Positions 42,097 to 51,211 of a stretch of DNA of 64,000 nucleotides are shown piece by piece. Source of the stretch: Pirellulaceae bacterium (lineage in GTDB: Bacteria; Planctomycetota; Planctomycetia; Pirellulales; Pirellulaceae); NCBI GenBank assembly GCA_028280445.1, contig JANQLU010000037.1, forward strand, positions 186,001-250,000, in the 5' to 3' direction. Position 1 is the first letter of the stretch. Each line of letters opens with the position of its first letter. Below the pieces are notes generated by a model that saw only the letters and a program-made list of their open reading frames with translations, was not told the DNA's origin and did no database searches. Both the position numbers and the translations under genes were made by a program.

Positions 42097-44115
42097 TTAT
42101 GGTTTACTTAATTGATCACGCAATTTTCGGCGCATGACTTTGTTGGATGCTGTTCGAGGCATTGATTCAATAACATGAATATCTGAAATTTTGAACAACG
42201 GATTCAGTTGTGCTTTGATTTGAACATTCATTTGTGACAATAGATCGTTCGGTTCGTCGTTTGAATCCAACACGGCAAACACAATCAACCGGTCTGGACC
42301 GCCGGTGTTCGACGCGACGGCGGCTGTTTCTTTGATGCCGTCAATCTTGTTCAATACACGTTCGATTTCTGCGCTGCTGATTTTGATGCCGCCCAGGTTC
42401 ATCGTATCATCTGCTCGACCACCGGCAACATAATAGCCGCCCGGCAAGCGTTTGATGTGATCACCGTGGCGTCTCAGTCGTAAACCGTCCGACGACTCGG
42501 GAGTGTTCGCATAGTAAGTTTCAAAGTGATCGCGGTTTAACAGACGTTCTGATAATCCGATCGACGGGCCCCGCAAGTAGATTTGGCCATCGTCAATCGC
42601 TTGCCCCTGTTCGTCGATCAATTCGAAATCCAATCCAATGGCTGGCGTTGAAAATGCGGCCGCGACATTGGGTTGAACAACCGTCGCCGTAATGTATCCG
42701 CCACCGATTTCCGTTCCCCCGCAATATTCGATAATGGGTTTGATATTGGCTAACGCGGACAGATAAAACATATCGTCGGCCTGTGACGCTTCGCCGGTCG
42801 AACTGAAACATTCAATCGACGACCAGTCAAACGGTTCCATCGTACGTTGTGTTCGCCAGGTTTTGACGATCGTGGGGACAACACCCAGCATATTGACTTT
42901 CGCATCGGCAACAAATTGTCCGAACCCCTGCCCCATCGGGATATCTTCGTACAACGCGATCGTGCCGCGGTTGATCAGCGACGCAAAAATCAGCCACGGT
43001 CCCATCATCCAGCCCAAATTCGTCGGCCAAGCGGCAACGGTCTGCGACCGAATGTTTTGATGGATATAACCATCCAATGCACATTTGATTGGCGTCAGAT
43101 GTGTCCATGGGATCGCTTTGGGGTCTCCCGTCGTGCCTGATGAAAATAAGATGTTGATGGGCACATTCGCCGCACAAACCACGGGCGTGAATTCGGTTTG
43201 GTTTGAAAGGAAACTTGAATATGCAAGATCCTGGTCACGTAACTGGCAATCCGGCTCATCGCCATCGAGTGCAATCACAATGGCTGGCAATTCCGTCGCT
43301 TGTTGAATGCGGTCGACCAGGTCGATTCGTTTGCCTCCTCGAGACATGGCGTCGTAAGTAAAAACCGCTTTAGCGTCGGCAATCCGAAGTCGATTTGCAA
43401 TCTCGTTTGCTGCGAAACTATCGGCGATCGAAACGACCGCCATGCCGGCGGCCACAATCCCGAGATAGATAGCGACCGATTCGGCAGTCATTGGCAAAAC
43501 AACGGCAATCGCGTCTCCGGTTTTGAAGCCGGATGCCAACAAACCGTTGGCAACGCGGCAAACTTGATCGGCCAGTGATCCATACGAGATTTGGCGCAAG
43601 GGTTCACCTGGTTTTTGCGCAACGATGGCTGTGTCCGCGGGATCGGCCAGGAAACAGCTGTTGACGATATTCAACGTGGAGTCGGAGAACCAGGTCGCGT
43701 GAGCCGGGTCATCTCCATTTTCGAGAACGACGTCACCACGTTTTTCAAATTGGATATCAAGCCGATCGACGGCCGCGGCCCAAAACTCTTCGGGCGATCC
43801 TGTTGACCACCGATGAAATTCAAAAAAATCGTGGATTCCTCGATCGGCGGCCCAATGAGAAATATTGGCATTTTGAATTTGTTTCAGATCGGGTGACCAA
43901 ACTGGTTTGGGGGATTGCGATTCATCCCAATTTTCAAAAATCATGCTCCAAGCTGTTCGGGTCACGTCTGGCGAAGGAAAATCGTCAGCCAGAATTGCGC
44001 AAAACCGTCGCCAGTATTCGGCGGAATCTTCGTTCGATTTCAGGTTGCCCAGCGATTGGACCAGTTCTGTTTGAGACTCAGAAAGTCCGATCGATTTCCA
44101 ATTAAAAAAAGACAT
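42097..44115 (-). CDS. AMP-dependent acyl-CoA synthetase (acetyl/acetoacetyl-CoA synthetase-like, AAE17/18 type)
   Basis: 672 residues. It activates a carboxylic acid to the acyl adenylate and then to CoA ester. P-loop LFSSGTTGDPKAIPWTH, the adenosine element YCGGTEIGGGYI, the hinge motif ISSAEIERVL (with GGIKIS), and the catalytic Lys in TASNKVMRRKLRD are complete. The extended N-terminus with TWFSDSTLNIVNSC (compare NWFGNYLNYAENL-type motifs) marks it as the long acetoacetyl-CoA synthetase or AAE17/18 branch, whose substrates are poorly known. It is transcribed alone, divergent from the kinase gene. Confidence 0.9.
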   Translation of the reverse strand: MSFFNWKSIGLSESQTELVQSLGNLKSNEDSAEYWRRFCAILADDFPSPDVTRTAWSMIFENWDESQSPKPVWSPDLKQIQNANISHWAADRGIHDFFEFHRWSTGSPEEFWAAAVDRLDIQFEKRGDVVLENGDDPAHATWFSDSTLNIVNSCFLADPADTAIVAQKPGEPLRQISYGSLADQVCRVANGLLASGFKTGDAIAVVLPMTAESVAIYLGIVAAGMAVVSIADSFAANEIANRLRIADAKAVFTYDAMSRGGKRIDLVDRIQQATELPAIVIALDGDEPDCQLRDQDLAYSSFLSNQTEFTPVVCAANVPINILFSSGTTGDPKAIPWTHLTPIKCALDGYIHQNIRSQTVAAWPTNLGWMMGPWLIFASLINRGTIALYEDIPMGQGFGQFVADAKVNMLGVVPTIVKTWRTQRTMEPFDWSSIECFSSTGEASQADDMFYLSALANIKPIIEYCGGTEIGGGYITATVVQPNVAAAFSTPAIGLDFELIDEQGQAIDDGQIYLRGPSIGLSERLLNRDHFETYYANTPESSDGLRLRRHGDHIKRLPGGYYVAGGRADDTMNLGGIKISSAEIERVLNKIDGIKETAAVASNTGGPDRLIVFAVLDSNDEPNDLLSQMNVQIKAQLNPLFKISDIHVIESMPRTASNKVMRRKLRDQLSKP

Positions 44116-44199
44116 TTTTATATGGTCTCATTTCTTGAGTTTTTTGCTCATTGTCCAAACCTCGCGTCGAAATGGCAACCGACCGAATACGAGGTTGGT

Positions 44200-44264
44200 G
44201 GGGTCGGAGTGTCAATTGTCGAAACGCCCCTTCAGGTACATCTGCACAATCGACTCCCGACCCC
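44200..44264. repeat. imperfect inverted repeat in divergent gap
   Basis: GGGGTCGGAGTGTCAATTGT (44200-44219) matches, with a few gaps, the reverse complement of ACAATCGACTCCCGACCCC (44246-44264). It lies in the 260-bp space between the acyl-CoA synthetase and kinase starts. Nothing else was recognised there. Confidence 0.6.
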
Positions 44265-44375
44265 CTTTAACCCCAACTTGCCGCAAACCAGCCCGTCGCC
44301 AATACAAATGCGGCATAAATGCGATGCGAAATTGACTTTTTTGACGTAGGATATGGTGTAACAGGAGGTTGAGTT

Positions 44376-46298
44376 TTGGTCGACATCGCAAATTCAAGTG
44401 ACGAACATCCCGATGAGCAACAGCTGCAAGCGTTTGCCACCGGGCGGTTGGATGGAATCGCGCTGGACCAGATTGCCTCTCATATCGCAAGCTGTGAATC
44501 CTGTCTCAAACAGGTTGAACAGTTGTCGATCAAAAATGACACGTTGCTAGAAGATTTGCGAGAAGTCGGTTCGAGCGGAAATTTCGAAGTTGTCGAGCAC
44601 GGGCCGCTGAGTCCCGACATGATGCGCGAGGCGATCGAACGACAATCCAAATACCGAGTGATCGAACAACTCGGATCGGGCGGGATGGGTTCGGTTTATT
44701 TGGCGGAACATTTGGTGATGCATCGCAAAGTGGCCGTCAAAGTGATTCGAAAGGAGTTCGTTGCGAATCCCGATGCCGTCGCCCGATTCAAAAACGAAGT
44801 TCGCAATGCGGCTCGTTTGTCACATCGAAATATTGTGACGGCACACGACGCTGAACAGGTCGACGATATCCACTTTCTCGTCATGGAACACGTGCCCGGT
44901 GAGTCTTTGTCGCAGTTGGTGCGTCGAAAAGGTCCGTTGCCGGTCAAACACGCTTGTAATTTTATTTGGCAGACCGCACATGGCCTCAATCATGCGCACG
45001 AACACCAGATGGTACATCGCGACATCAAACCTGCGAATTTAATGAGAACTCCGCGAGGTGTGATCAAGATTTTGGATTTCGGGCTCGCGCGGGTCACGGA
45101 TATTGATGAAAATTCGGCGATCACGACGACCGGTATCATGATGGGAACGGCCGACTATATTGCGCCGGAACAGGCCAGGGATGCAAAAACAGCCGATATT
45201 CGAAGCGATTTATATAGTTTGGGTTGTACGTTTTATTTTTTGTTGACCGGCGAGCCGCCATTTCGCGCGGAAACGAAAGTCGACAAGATCATGGCGCATT
45301 GTTCGACCGAATTTCCCAACGTGGCGAACATGCGCGATGATATTCCCGAAGAAGTTTCGCGAATCATCTCGAAACTGACGGCCAAAGATCCTGACGAGCG
45401 TTACCAAACGCCACGCGAGTTGATTGATGATCTGGCGCCGTTGGGTAAACCCAAACCGGAAACTCAAACAACGATCGAGTCGGGAAATCCACGGCTTGCG
45501 TCTGATGAACCGGCAGAAACCAGTTTGGGTTCCAAAACGGATGCGCCTGTTCCAGCCGTCGGTACGATCGCGGATACGACAACGGGAAATCTGCGGCCAG
45601 CGGTCTGGAAGCCTGTGGCTTTGTTCGTTGGCTCACTTTGCATGTTGATTCCGCTGGTCTGGTTTTTGCTGGCGACCTTGTTGAACAAAAATGAGGATGA
45701 CCATGGTTCGAAAACGGGGCCGGCTCAGAAACAGCTCAAAGTGTTGTTGGTGATGAGTTCGAAAAATTTTTGGTTTTCGGACTACGAACCGTTGGCAAGG
45801 GTGTTGTCGGAAAACGATGTTTCGTTAATCGTGACTGCGGATCGAGCAGGAACCGCCAACTTCAACCCTTTGCCGTTGGACAAGGCTCCCAACAAGCGAG
45901 CCGTTGAAATCGAAAAATCGGTTACGCAACTTGTTGCCGAGAAAATCTACGACGAAGTCGATGCCGTTGTGTTTATCGGTACCGATACGTTGGAGTTTCG
46001 GGGTCAAGATCAGGTTGGTCAAAGCGTGCGACAGTTGCTCAATGAGATGCGAAAACAAGGCAAGTGGATTACAAGTGTCGGCAAAGGCAGCGAAGTTCCC
46101 TTGGAGTATGGACTGTATAACGACATCGAAGTTTGTGAAAGCCAGTATATCGATGATCGCGCGCGACAAAACTCAAAAGCCGTGATGGTCCAGCAGCGTG
46201 TGCATGTTGTCGAGAACTCGAAAGTATTAACTTGCTCGATGTGGGATGACGCAGAAGCGTTCGCAAAAAAATTGGTCGAGATTCTCAAAAATCGTTGA
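44376..46298 (+). CDS. Ser/Thr protein kinase with zinc-finger-like N-terminus and extracytoplasmic DJ-1/PfpI-like domain
   Basis: 640 residues from a TTG with AGGAGG 7 bp upstream. Residues 13-60 hold HIASCESC (His36, Cys40, Cys43), the anti-sigma zf-HC2-like pattern. The kinase domain (94-355) is complete: GSGGMGSV, Lys122, HRDIKPAN (214-221), DFG (234-236), GTADYIAPE. A membrane helix spans 413-436. Residues 454-637 read as a DJ-1/PfpI-like flavodoxin fold (KVLLVMSSKNFWFSDYEPLA, VDAVVFIGTD, the WITSVGKGS elbow, and LTCSMWDDAEAFAKKLVEIL). The nucleophile Cys of the family is Gly569, so this domain cannot be an active glutamine-amidotransferase-type enzyme and may be a sensor. Convergent with an ECF sigma gene. 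Confidence 0.85.
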   Translation: MVDIANSSDEHPDEQQLQAFATGRLDGIALDQIASHIASCESCLKQVEQLSIKNDTLLEDLREVGSSGNFEVVEHGPLSPDMMREAIERQSKYRVIEQLGSGGMGSVYLAEHLVMHRKVAVKVIRKEFVANPDAVARFKNEVRNAARLSHRNIVTAHDAEQVDDIHFLVMEHVPGESLSQLVRRKGPLPVKHACNFIWQTAHGLNHAHEHQMVHRDIKPANLMRTPRGVIKILDFGLARVTDIDENSAITTTGIMMGTADYIAPEQARDAKTADIRSDLYSLGCTFYFLLTGEPPFRAETKVDKIMAHCSTEFPNVANMRDDIPEEVSRIISKLTAKDPDERYQTPRELIDDLAPLGKPKPETQTTIESGNPRLASDEPAETSLGSKTDAPVPAVGTIADTTTGNLRPAVWKPVALFVGSLCMLIPLVWFLLATLLNKNEDDHGSKTGPAQKQLKVLLVMSSKNFWFSDYEPLARVLSENDVSLIVTADRAGTANFNPLPLDKAPNKRAVEIEKSVTQLVAEKIYDEVDAVVFIGTDTLEFRGQDQVGQSVRQLLNEMRKQGKWITSVGKGSEVPLEYGLYNDIEVCESQYIDDRARQNSKAVMVQQRVHVVENSKVLTCSMWDDAEAFAKKLVEILKNR

Positions 46299-46345
46299 GT
46301 TGTCCGAGGTAGCGTTGATTAAGTTGGAACGCTGTGAATTTGAAC

Positions 46346-46401
46346 TGAGCGACAAGGCGCTCATATTTAATCAACACGACCTAGCGCCTTGCCGCTCATC
46401 G
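46346..46401. repeat. degenerate family A element
   Basis: TGAGCGACAAGGCGCTCATA at 46346 faces CTAGCGCCTTGCCGCTCATC to 46401; the centre differs from other copies. Lies between convergent kinase and sigma genes. Confidence 0.75.
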
Positions 46402-46439
46402 ATCCACTCGCCCAGCGCTTGTGCATGTATAGGTGGAAA

Positions 46440-46497
46440 GTAGGGCCGGTTCCCACCGGGCAAATCCGAAAAAACGGCCGGTGGGAACCGGCCCTAC
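46440..46497. repeat. family B palindrome, abutting sigma factor stop codon
   Basis: Left arm from 46440 with one gap, right arm 46476-46497. Only one base separates it from the ECF sigma stop codon (46499-46501). Confidence 0.92.
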
Positions 46498-46498
46498 A

Positions 46499-47083
46499 TT
46501 AGTCGTCGCAGATTCCATGCTTGAGGTTGCGCAGCTCTTTGAGTACGCGTGAGCGGGCGGTGTAGATTGCAGCAACCGACATATCTAGCTGTTCAGCGAC
46601 TTCGTTGGCCTCGCGATTGAGAACGGCGGTTTCGTAGAACGCTTGATAAGTTTTCTGAGAAAATTTCTGTTGGGCGACGTGCAGTAAATAGGCCACAACA
46701 CTTTGTTGGTATTCAACGCGCCAAACGCGTGAGATTTGGCTGTTGGGATCGGCCCACTGATTGACAAATTCTTCGAAATCCGAGCCGCCAACGGGAATTT
46801 GTTTATTGGCACGTTTGCGACCGTAGTTCCGCAGGCAGTTGATCGTAATTTGCTTCAACCAGTTGCGAAAAGCTCCTACGCGGCCCGAATGTTGAAATTG
46901 ATCGATCTTTTTGGAGACCTGCACGAGAACTTCTTGAACCACATCGTCGTGGTCGTCCAATCTGACATGGTTGCGCTGCAGCCAGTTGCGAATTAGTGGG
47001 CCGTACAGCTGGTTCAGTATGAGCCAGGACTCCGATTCATCCGGACTTTGCAAAGACTCGAGTAACGTTGCGCTGGTGTCCAT
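46499..47083 (-). CDS. ECF-type RNA polymerase sigma factor
   Basis: 194 residues. Region 2 (DDHDDVVQEVLVQVSKKIDQF, GAFRNWLKQITINCLRNYGR) and region 4 (TYQAFYETAVLNREANEVAE, LDMSVAAIYTARSRVLKEL) define the ECF family. It directs polymerase to a small set of genes, in planctomycetes typically controlled by a Ser/Thr kinase rather than a classical anti-sigma factor. The convergently transcribed neighbour is such a kinase, with a zinc-finger-like N-terminus. No anti-sigma gene is downstream. The insert AVLNREANEVAEQ differs from the usual EGLSYEEIAE loop. It diverges from the PEP-CTERM protein gene, 127 bp away. Confidence 0.93.
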   Translation of the reverse strand: MDTSATLLESLQSPDESESWLILNQLYGPLIRNWLQRNHVRLDDHDDVVQEVLVQVSKKIDQFQHSGRVGAFRNWLKQITINCLRNYGRKRANKQIPVGGSDFEEFVNQWADPNSQISRVWRVEYQQSVVAYLLHVAQQKFSQKTYQAFYETAVLNREANEVAEQLDMSVAAIYTARSRVLKELRNLKHGICDD

Positions 47084-47210
47084 GATGTGTTGGCGTTATC
47101 TCTCAGGTTGGAGTCTGCAATTTCCGGCAATTCTGATTTTTTCAGAATTTTTGTAAGACGACCGCGTCCGCGTGACATTTGAGTGTACACACTTTTTTGT
47201 CAGGGGGAAA

Positions 47211-47999
47211 ATGACGACGCGTTTTTGGCGACTGGTACTTGGTTTGGGGCTGAGCGTGGTGATCGAGCAACATGTTTCAGCAGACATTTTAAATGTCGTC
47301 AATCCGAGCTTCGAAGATACGTCGGGGCAGACGGTTTTCAACGAGTTTACTTTTGGGACCCCCAATGGTTGGGCAATTCACGATCCGAATTCAATTACCG
47401 GATCGGCCGGTGTTTTCGTTGGAACGTTGGAACCAAACGGCGTTGATTTTTTCGATACGACGGCTCCCGAGGGGGTGAAAGTCGGGATTTTGTTTAACAG
47501 CACGCGCGAAGGCGACGGCGAATACGGATTCGAACAAACACTGATCGAAACTTTGCAAGCCAACACTCATTACACCTTGAGTGTCGAGGTCGGAAACATC
47601 GGATCCGGATTTGCCCAAAACGGAGATTTTTTTGACTTGAGTGAGTTTCCCGGCTATCGCGTTGAATTGTTGGCCGGCGGAGTGGTGATTGCCCAGGATT
47701 TGAATTCGCTGACGATTCCCGAGCGGCAATGGGGGACATCGATTGTTGAGTTCACGACTGGAAATTCGCATGCACAATTGGGACAGTCGTTGGGGATTCG
47801 GCTGGTGAACCTGAATCAAATTCCCGCAGGTTTCATCCAGGCAACGTCACCAGATTTGGAAGTTGATTTTGACGATGTGGTTTTGAATGCGACCGCGATA
47901 CCCGAACCAGCAGGTGTTGTTATCGTTGTCTTTTATTGGTTGTTGGTTTTTCGATTGAGACGTTCGCCGCGTTTGGCAATCAGATCTCACGACCATTGA
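47211..47999 (+). CDS. PEP-CTERM sorted extracellular protein
   Basis: 262 residues from the ATG at 47211, after CAGGGGGAAA. A signal peptide (RFWRLVLGLGLSVVIEQHVSA) begins the chain; the mature part is a beta-sandwich, LNVVNPSFEDTSGQTVFN to VEFTTGNSHAQLGQSLGIRL, like carbohydrate-binding folds (NPSFED motif). The C-terminus AIPEPAGVVIVVFYWLLVFR followed by LRR is a PEP-CTERM exosortase signal (IPEP, hydrophobic helix, basic end). Exosortase substrates are surface or exopolysaccharide-linked proteins. It is divergent from the ECF sigma gene, which may control it. It ends 4 bp before the next convergent gene. Confidence 0.88.
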   Translation: MTTRFWRLVLGLGLSVVIEQHVSADILNVVNPSFEDTSGQTVFNEFTFGTPNGWAIHDPNSITGSAGVFVGTLEPNGVDFFDTTAPEGVKVGILFNSTREGDGEYGFEQTLIETLQANTHYTLSVEVGNIGSGFAQNGDFFDLSEFPGYRVELLAGGVVIAQDLNSLTIPERQWGTSIVEFTTGNSHAQLGQSLGIRLVNLNQIPAGFIQATSPDLEVDFDDVVLNATAIPEPAGVVIVVFYWLLVFRLRRSPRLAIRSHDH

Positions 48000-48003
48000 T
48001 CCG

Positions 48004-49419
48004 TTATTTTTTTAGAGACATGCTTTCGCCCCGCTCGGGGAGGAAAGCGGAGATGTCATTTTGTTCGAGCAGTTCTTTGAATTCGGTTCCACTTTCGAGT
48101 TCGCAGTGGACCAATGCAATTTTAGAAACACTGCCCTGCTCTGCCACAGATTTTGCCCAATCCAATAACCCTTGTTGATCGGCGTGGCCGCTACTGGATT
48201 GCAATTTTTCGATATTGGCACGAACTTTGACTTCCTCGCCATAAATCCGAACTTCATCGTAGCCATCCAGCAAACGACGTCCCAAGGTGTAAGGAGCCTG
48301 ATAGCCAGTAAACAGCACGGTTGTATTTTTGTAACCGACGTGGTTTTTCAGGTGGTGCAAAATTCGACCTGATTCACACATGCCAGACGCACTGATGATA
48401 ATGGCGGCCCCTTTGAAGGAGTTCAATTGGATCGACATTTCCGCTTTGCGGATATAGTGCAAATTGTCAAACGCCAACGGATCATCGTCTTCTTGTTTAA
48501 TAATCTGCCGGATCATTTCTTCATCGAAACATTCGATATGCTCTTTGTCGCGAAAGACTGTCGTGGCATCGACCGCCAGTGGACTATCGACAAAAACCGG
48601 AATGTCTGGCAGCACGCCTTGTTCTTTGAGGAGATTGAGTCGGTAGACGACTTCCTGGGTTCGCCCGACCGAAAAAGCGGGAATAATTAATTTGCCTTTT
48701 GATTCGTAAGTTTTTTTTGCCAACTCTAACAACACGGCCTTGGCATCTTCGGCGACGGGATGGTTGCGGTTTCCATACGTGCCTTCCATGATCACGAAAT
48801 CCGCGCCGGCGACCGTTTTGGGATCTTTCAGAATAGGCATATCCGAACGTCCAATGTCGCCGCTGAAGACCAATTTAGTGACATTGCCGTTTTCGTCTTC
48901 GAGGTCAATTTCGCTGACCGCCGCGCCGAGCATGTGGCCAGCTTCGTGAAATTTCACCGACACATGTGGGATCGGTTCGAACGACTCGCGATAGTTTTTC
49001 GAATGAAATTGACGAATGGTTTGAATGGCGTCGTCGTGAACGTAAAGCGGTTCGAAGGAAGATTGGTTTTTTTTCTTGCGCTTTTTGTTCACATACTTGA
49101 TATCCGACTCCTGGATCTTGGCCGCATCAATCAGCAGGCAGACGGCCAGATCGCGCGTCGCATCGGTGGCAAAGATTGGTCCGCGATAACCGCGTTTGAT
49201 GAGCGTGGGTAAATTGCCCGAGTGGTCGATGTGGGCATGTGACAAGATGACCGCATCAATGGATTTGGGGTCGAGTGGAAAATCGCGGTTGCGTTTGAAC
49301 GCTTCTTTTCGTTTTCCCTGGTACAAACCACAGTCAAGTAACAATTGTTTGCCGCGCCAATGGATCAAGTGCATTGAGCCAGTTACGGTTTGAGCAGCAC
49401 CCCAGAATTCAACTTTCAT
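48004..49419 (-). CDS. beta-CASP metallo-beta-lactamase ribonuclease
   Basis: 471 residues. Zinc motifs HAHIDHSG (HxHxDH) and the later HEAGHMLGA, EGTYGNR and the C-terminal beta-CASP/RMMBL elements (IIPAFSVGRTQEVV, ISASGMCESGRILHHL, SSSGHADQQGLL) are complete. These enzymes process RNA (RNase J/CPSF relatives) as endo- or 5' exonucleases. It is closer to the bacterial YSH1-like group than to RNase J because the long C-terminal domain is absent. It follows efp by 48 bp on the same strand and is probably co-transcribed, linking RNA processing with translation. Confidence 0.9.
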   Translation of the reverse strand: MKVEFWGAAQTVTGSMHLIHWRGKQLLLDCGLYQGKRKEAFKRNRDFPLDPKSIDAVILSHAHIDHSGNLPTLIKRGYRGPIFATDATRDLAVCLLIDAAKIQESDIKYVNKKRKKKNQSSFEPLYVHDDAIQTIRQFHSKNYRESFEPIPHVSVKFHEAGHMLGAAVSEIDLEDENGNVTKLVFSGDIGRSDMPILKDPKTVAGADFVIMEGTYGNRNHPVAEDAKAVLLELAKKTYESKGKLIIPAFSVGRTQEVVYRLNLLKEQGVLPDIPVFVDSPLAVDATTVFRDKEHIECFDEEMIRQIIKQEDDDPLAFDNLHYIRKAEMSIQLNSFKGAAIIISASGMCESGRILHHLKNHVGYKNTTVLFTGYQAPYTLGRRLLDGYDEVRIYGEEVKVRANIEKLQSSSGHADQQGLLDWAKSVAEQGSVSKIALVHCELESGTEFKELLEQNDISAFLPERGESMSLKK

Positions 49420-49467
49420 AGAAATTCCAATTTTTGAGCGGCAATCAGGAAGGAGGTTTTGAGCGGA

Positions 49468-50037
49468 CTATGATTTGACGCGTTCGACGTAGTCACCCGT
49501 TCGGGTGTCGATGCGGATCACATTTCCCTGTTTGATGAAAATGGGCACATTGAATTCAGCGCCGGTTTCAACTTTGGCGGGTTTGGTCACGTTGGTTGCC
49601 GTATCGCCTTTGGCGCCCGGTTCACATTCGATAATTTCCAAATCAACATGGTTCGGAGGAGTCACGGTAATTGGATTGCCATTCCACAACACCATCGAGC
49701 ATCCCATTCCATCCTTAAGGTACTTCCAAAAATCTCCCACTTGCTCGGCGGTCAATTCGTATTGTTCGTAGTTTGTCGTGTGCATGAATACGAATGTTTC
49801 ACCCTGTCGATACAAAAACTGTGAGTCGATTTCTTCGACATCTGCCAATTCGACCGATTCGCCGCCACGATAGTTTTTTTCAATGACCGTTCCCCGGATC
49901 AAATTTTTCATGCGCAATGTGTAAATCGCGTTTCCCTTTCCGGGTTTGCGAAATTTTGATTCAACGACGAGATAGGGTTCGCCATCGATTTGAATTTTTA
50001 AACCTTTTCGAAACTCATTGGTCTTAATTGTCGCCAC
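49468..50037 (-). CDS. efp: elongation factor P
   Basis: 189 residues. EF-P rescues ribosomes stalled at polyproline stretches. The KOW-like domain I (MATIKTNEFRKGLKIQIDGE) holds KPGKGNA with Lys34, the residue modified by beta-lysylation. OB domains II and III end in GDYVERVKS. The gene upstream, diverging at 50088, is the matching lysine 2,3-aminomutase EpmB, so the modification is likely beta-lysyl. A beta-CASP nuclease gene follows. Confidence 0.96.
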   Translation of the reverse strand: MATIKTNEFRKGLKIQIDGEPYLVVESKFRKPGKGNAIYTLRMKNLIRGTVIEKNYRGGESVELADVEEIDSQFLYRQGETFVFMHTTNYEQYELTAEQVGDFWKYLKDGMGCSMVLWNGNPITVTPPNHVDLEIIECEPGAKGDTATNVTKPAKVETGAEFNVPIFIKQGNVIRIDTRTGDYVERVKS

Positions 50038-50087
50038 TGGTCTTATTCCCCACTAGATCATCTGGTCAGGTTGGATATGTTGAATTC

Positions 50088-51107
50088 ATGGAAATTGTAG
50101 CCGCAAATCGTGATTTTGTCCGCGCCGCTATCGAGCCGTGGCAAGTAGAACTGAAACAAGCCATTCGCGATCCGTTTGCGCTGTGTCGTCGATTGGAACT
50201 GCCCGAGGAATTGGCCCAGCAAGCTCGCGCAGCGCAAGGAGAATTTGAAATATTTTGTCCCCAGGCGTTCGTGGAGCGGATGACGGTCGGCGATGCGAAT
50301 GATCCGTTGTTGCTTCAGGTGTTGCCGCGAGAGCAAGAATCACATTCTTTCTCAGATCAATCTGGCGACCCGCTGGACGAAGCTGAATTCGAGATCAGTC
50401 CCGGGTTGTTAAAAAAATACGACGGACGAGCGCTGCTGATCACAACGGGAGCTTGTGCCATCCATTGCCGCTATTGTTTCCGACGATTTTATCCTTACAG
50501 CGATGCTCCAAAGTCGATTGGCCAGTGGCAATCGGCCATCAATATGATCGAACGCGATCGGCAGTTGGACGAAATTATCTTGAGTGGCGGCGATCCGTTG
50601 ATGCTGGTGGATCGGGTGTTGGCCGAACTGATTTTGCGGCTGAACCAAATGGATCATATCCGGCGCATTCGAATCCATACCCGTTTGCCAATTATGATTC
50701 CAAGTCGCGTCAACGGAGCTTTGGTTGGACTGTTTTCAGGTTTGACGGCAAAAACGATTTGCGTAATTCACTGTAATCATGGCAATGAAATTGATGATGA
50801 CGTTGCGGCCGCCGTCAAACGGTTGCGGGACGCCGGAGTGCAACTTCTTAATCAGACCGTTCTGTTGCAAGGGATTAACGACAACGTTGATGCGTTGATT
50901 CAATTGAGCCAGCGGCTTGTTGACATCGGAGTTTTGCCCTACTACTTGCACGAACTGGATCCCGTACTCGGCACAAGACATTTTAAAGTGCCGCGCGAAA
51001 AAGCTGTTGAGTTGATCGATGCGATGCGGTCACGAGTTTCCGGTTATTTGGTTCCGCGTTTGGTGGTCGAAACACCGGGCGCAGCGTCTAAACAGATTTT
51101 GGCTTAA
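50088..51107 (+). CDS. epmB: EF-P lysine 2,3-aminomutase EpmB
   Basis: 339 residues from the ATG at 50088; an earlier TTG would overlap the efp start. EpmB is a radical-SAM, PLP-dependent enzyme that turns lysine into beta-lysine for EF-P Lys34. The 4Fe-4S motif CAIHCRYCF (C-x3-C-x2-C), the SGGDPLML segment and the late LHELDPVLGTRHFKVP match KamA/EpmB proteins, and GAASKQIL near the end may contain the PLP Lys. Epm family length is about 340, as here. The gene is 50 bp from efp, in opposite orientation, so the two share a promoter region. epmA is not in the window. Confidence 0.94.
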   Translation: MEIVAANRDFVRAAIEPWQVELKQAIRDPFALCRRLELPEELAQQARAAQGEFEIFCPQAFVERMTVGDANDPLLLQVLPREQESHSFSDQSGDPLDEAEFEISPGLLKKYDGRALLITTGACAIHCRYCFRRFYPYSDAPKSIGQWQSAINMIERDRQLDEIILSGGDPLMLVDRVLAELILRLNQMDHIRRIRIHTRLPIMIPSRVNGALVGLFSGLTAKTICVIHCNHGNEIDDDVAAAVKRLRDAGVQLLNQTVLLQGINDNVDALIQLSQRLVDIGVLPYYLHELDPVLGTRHFKVPREKAVELIDAMRSRVSGYLVPRLVVETPGAASKQILA

Positions 51108-51133
51108 GGTCGCGTTCCATATTGAATTGGAAT

Positions 51134-51190
51134 GTAGGGCCGGTTCCCACCGGCCGATCCAAGAAAACGGCCGGTGGGAACCGGCCCTAC
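51134..51190. repeat. family B palindrome
   Basis: Arms 51134-51155 and 51169-51190, perfect, 13-bp loop. Confidence 0.94.
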
Positions 51191-51211
51191 TCTTAATAGT
51201 ATTTTGATCGT

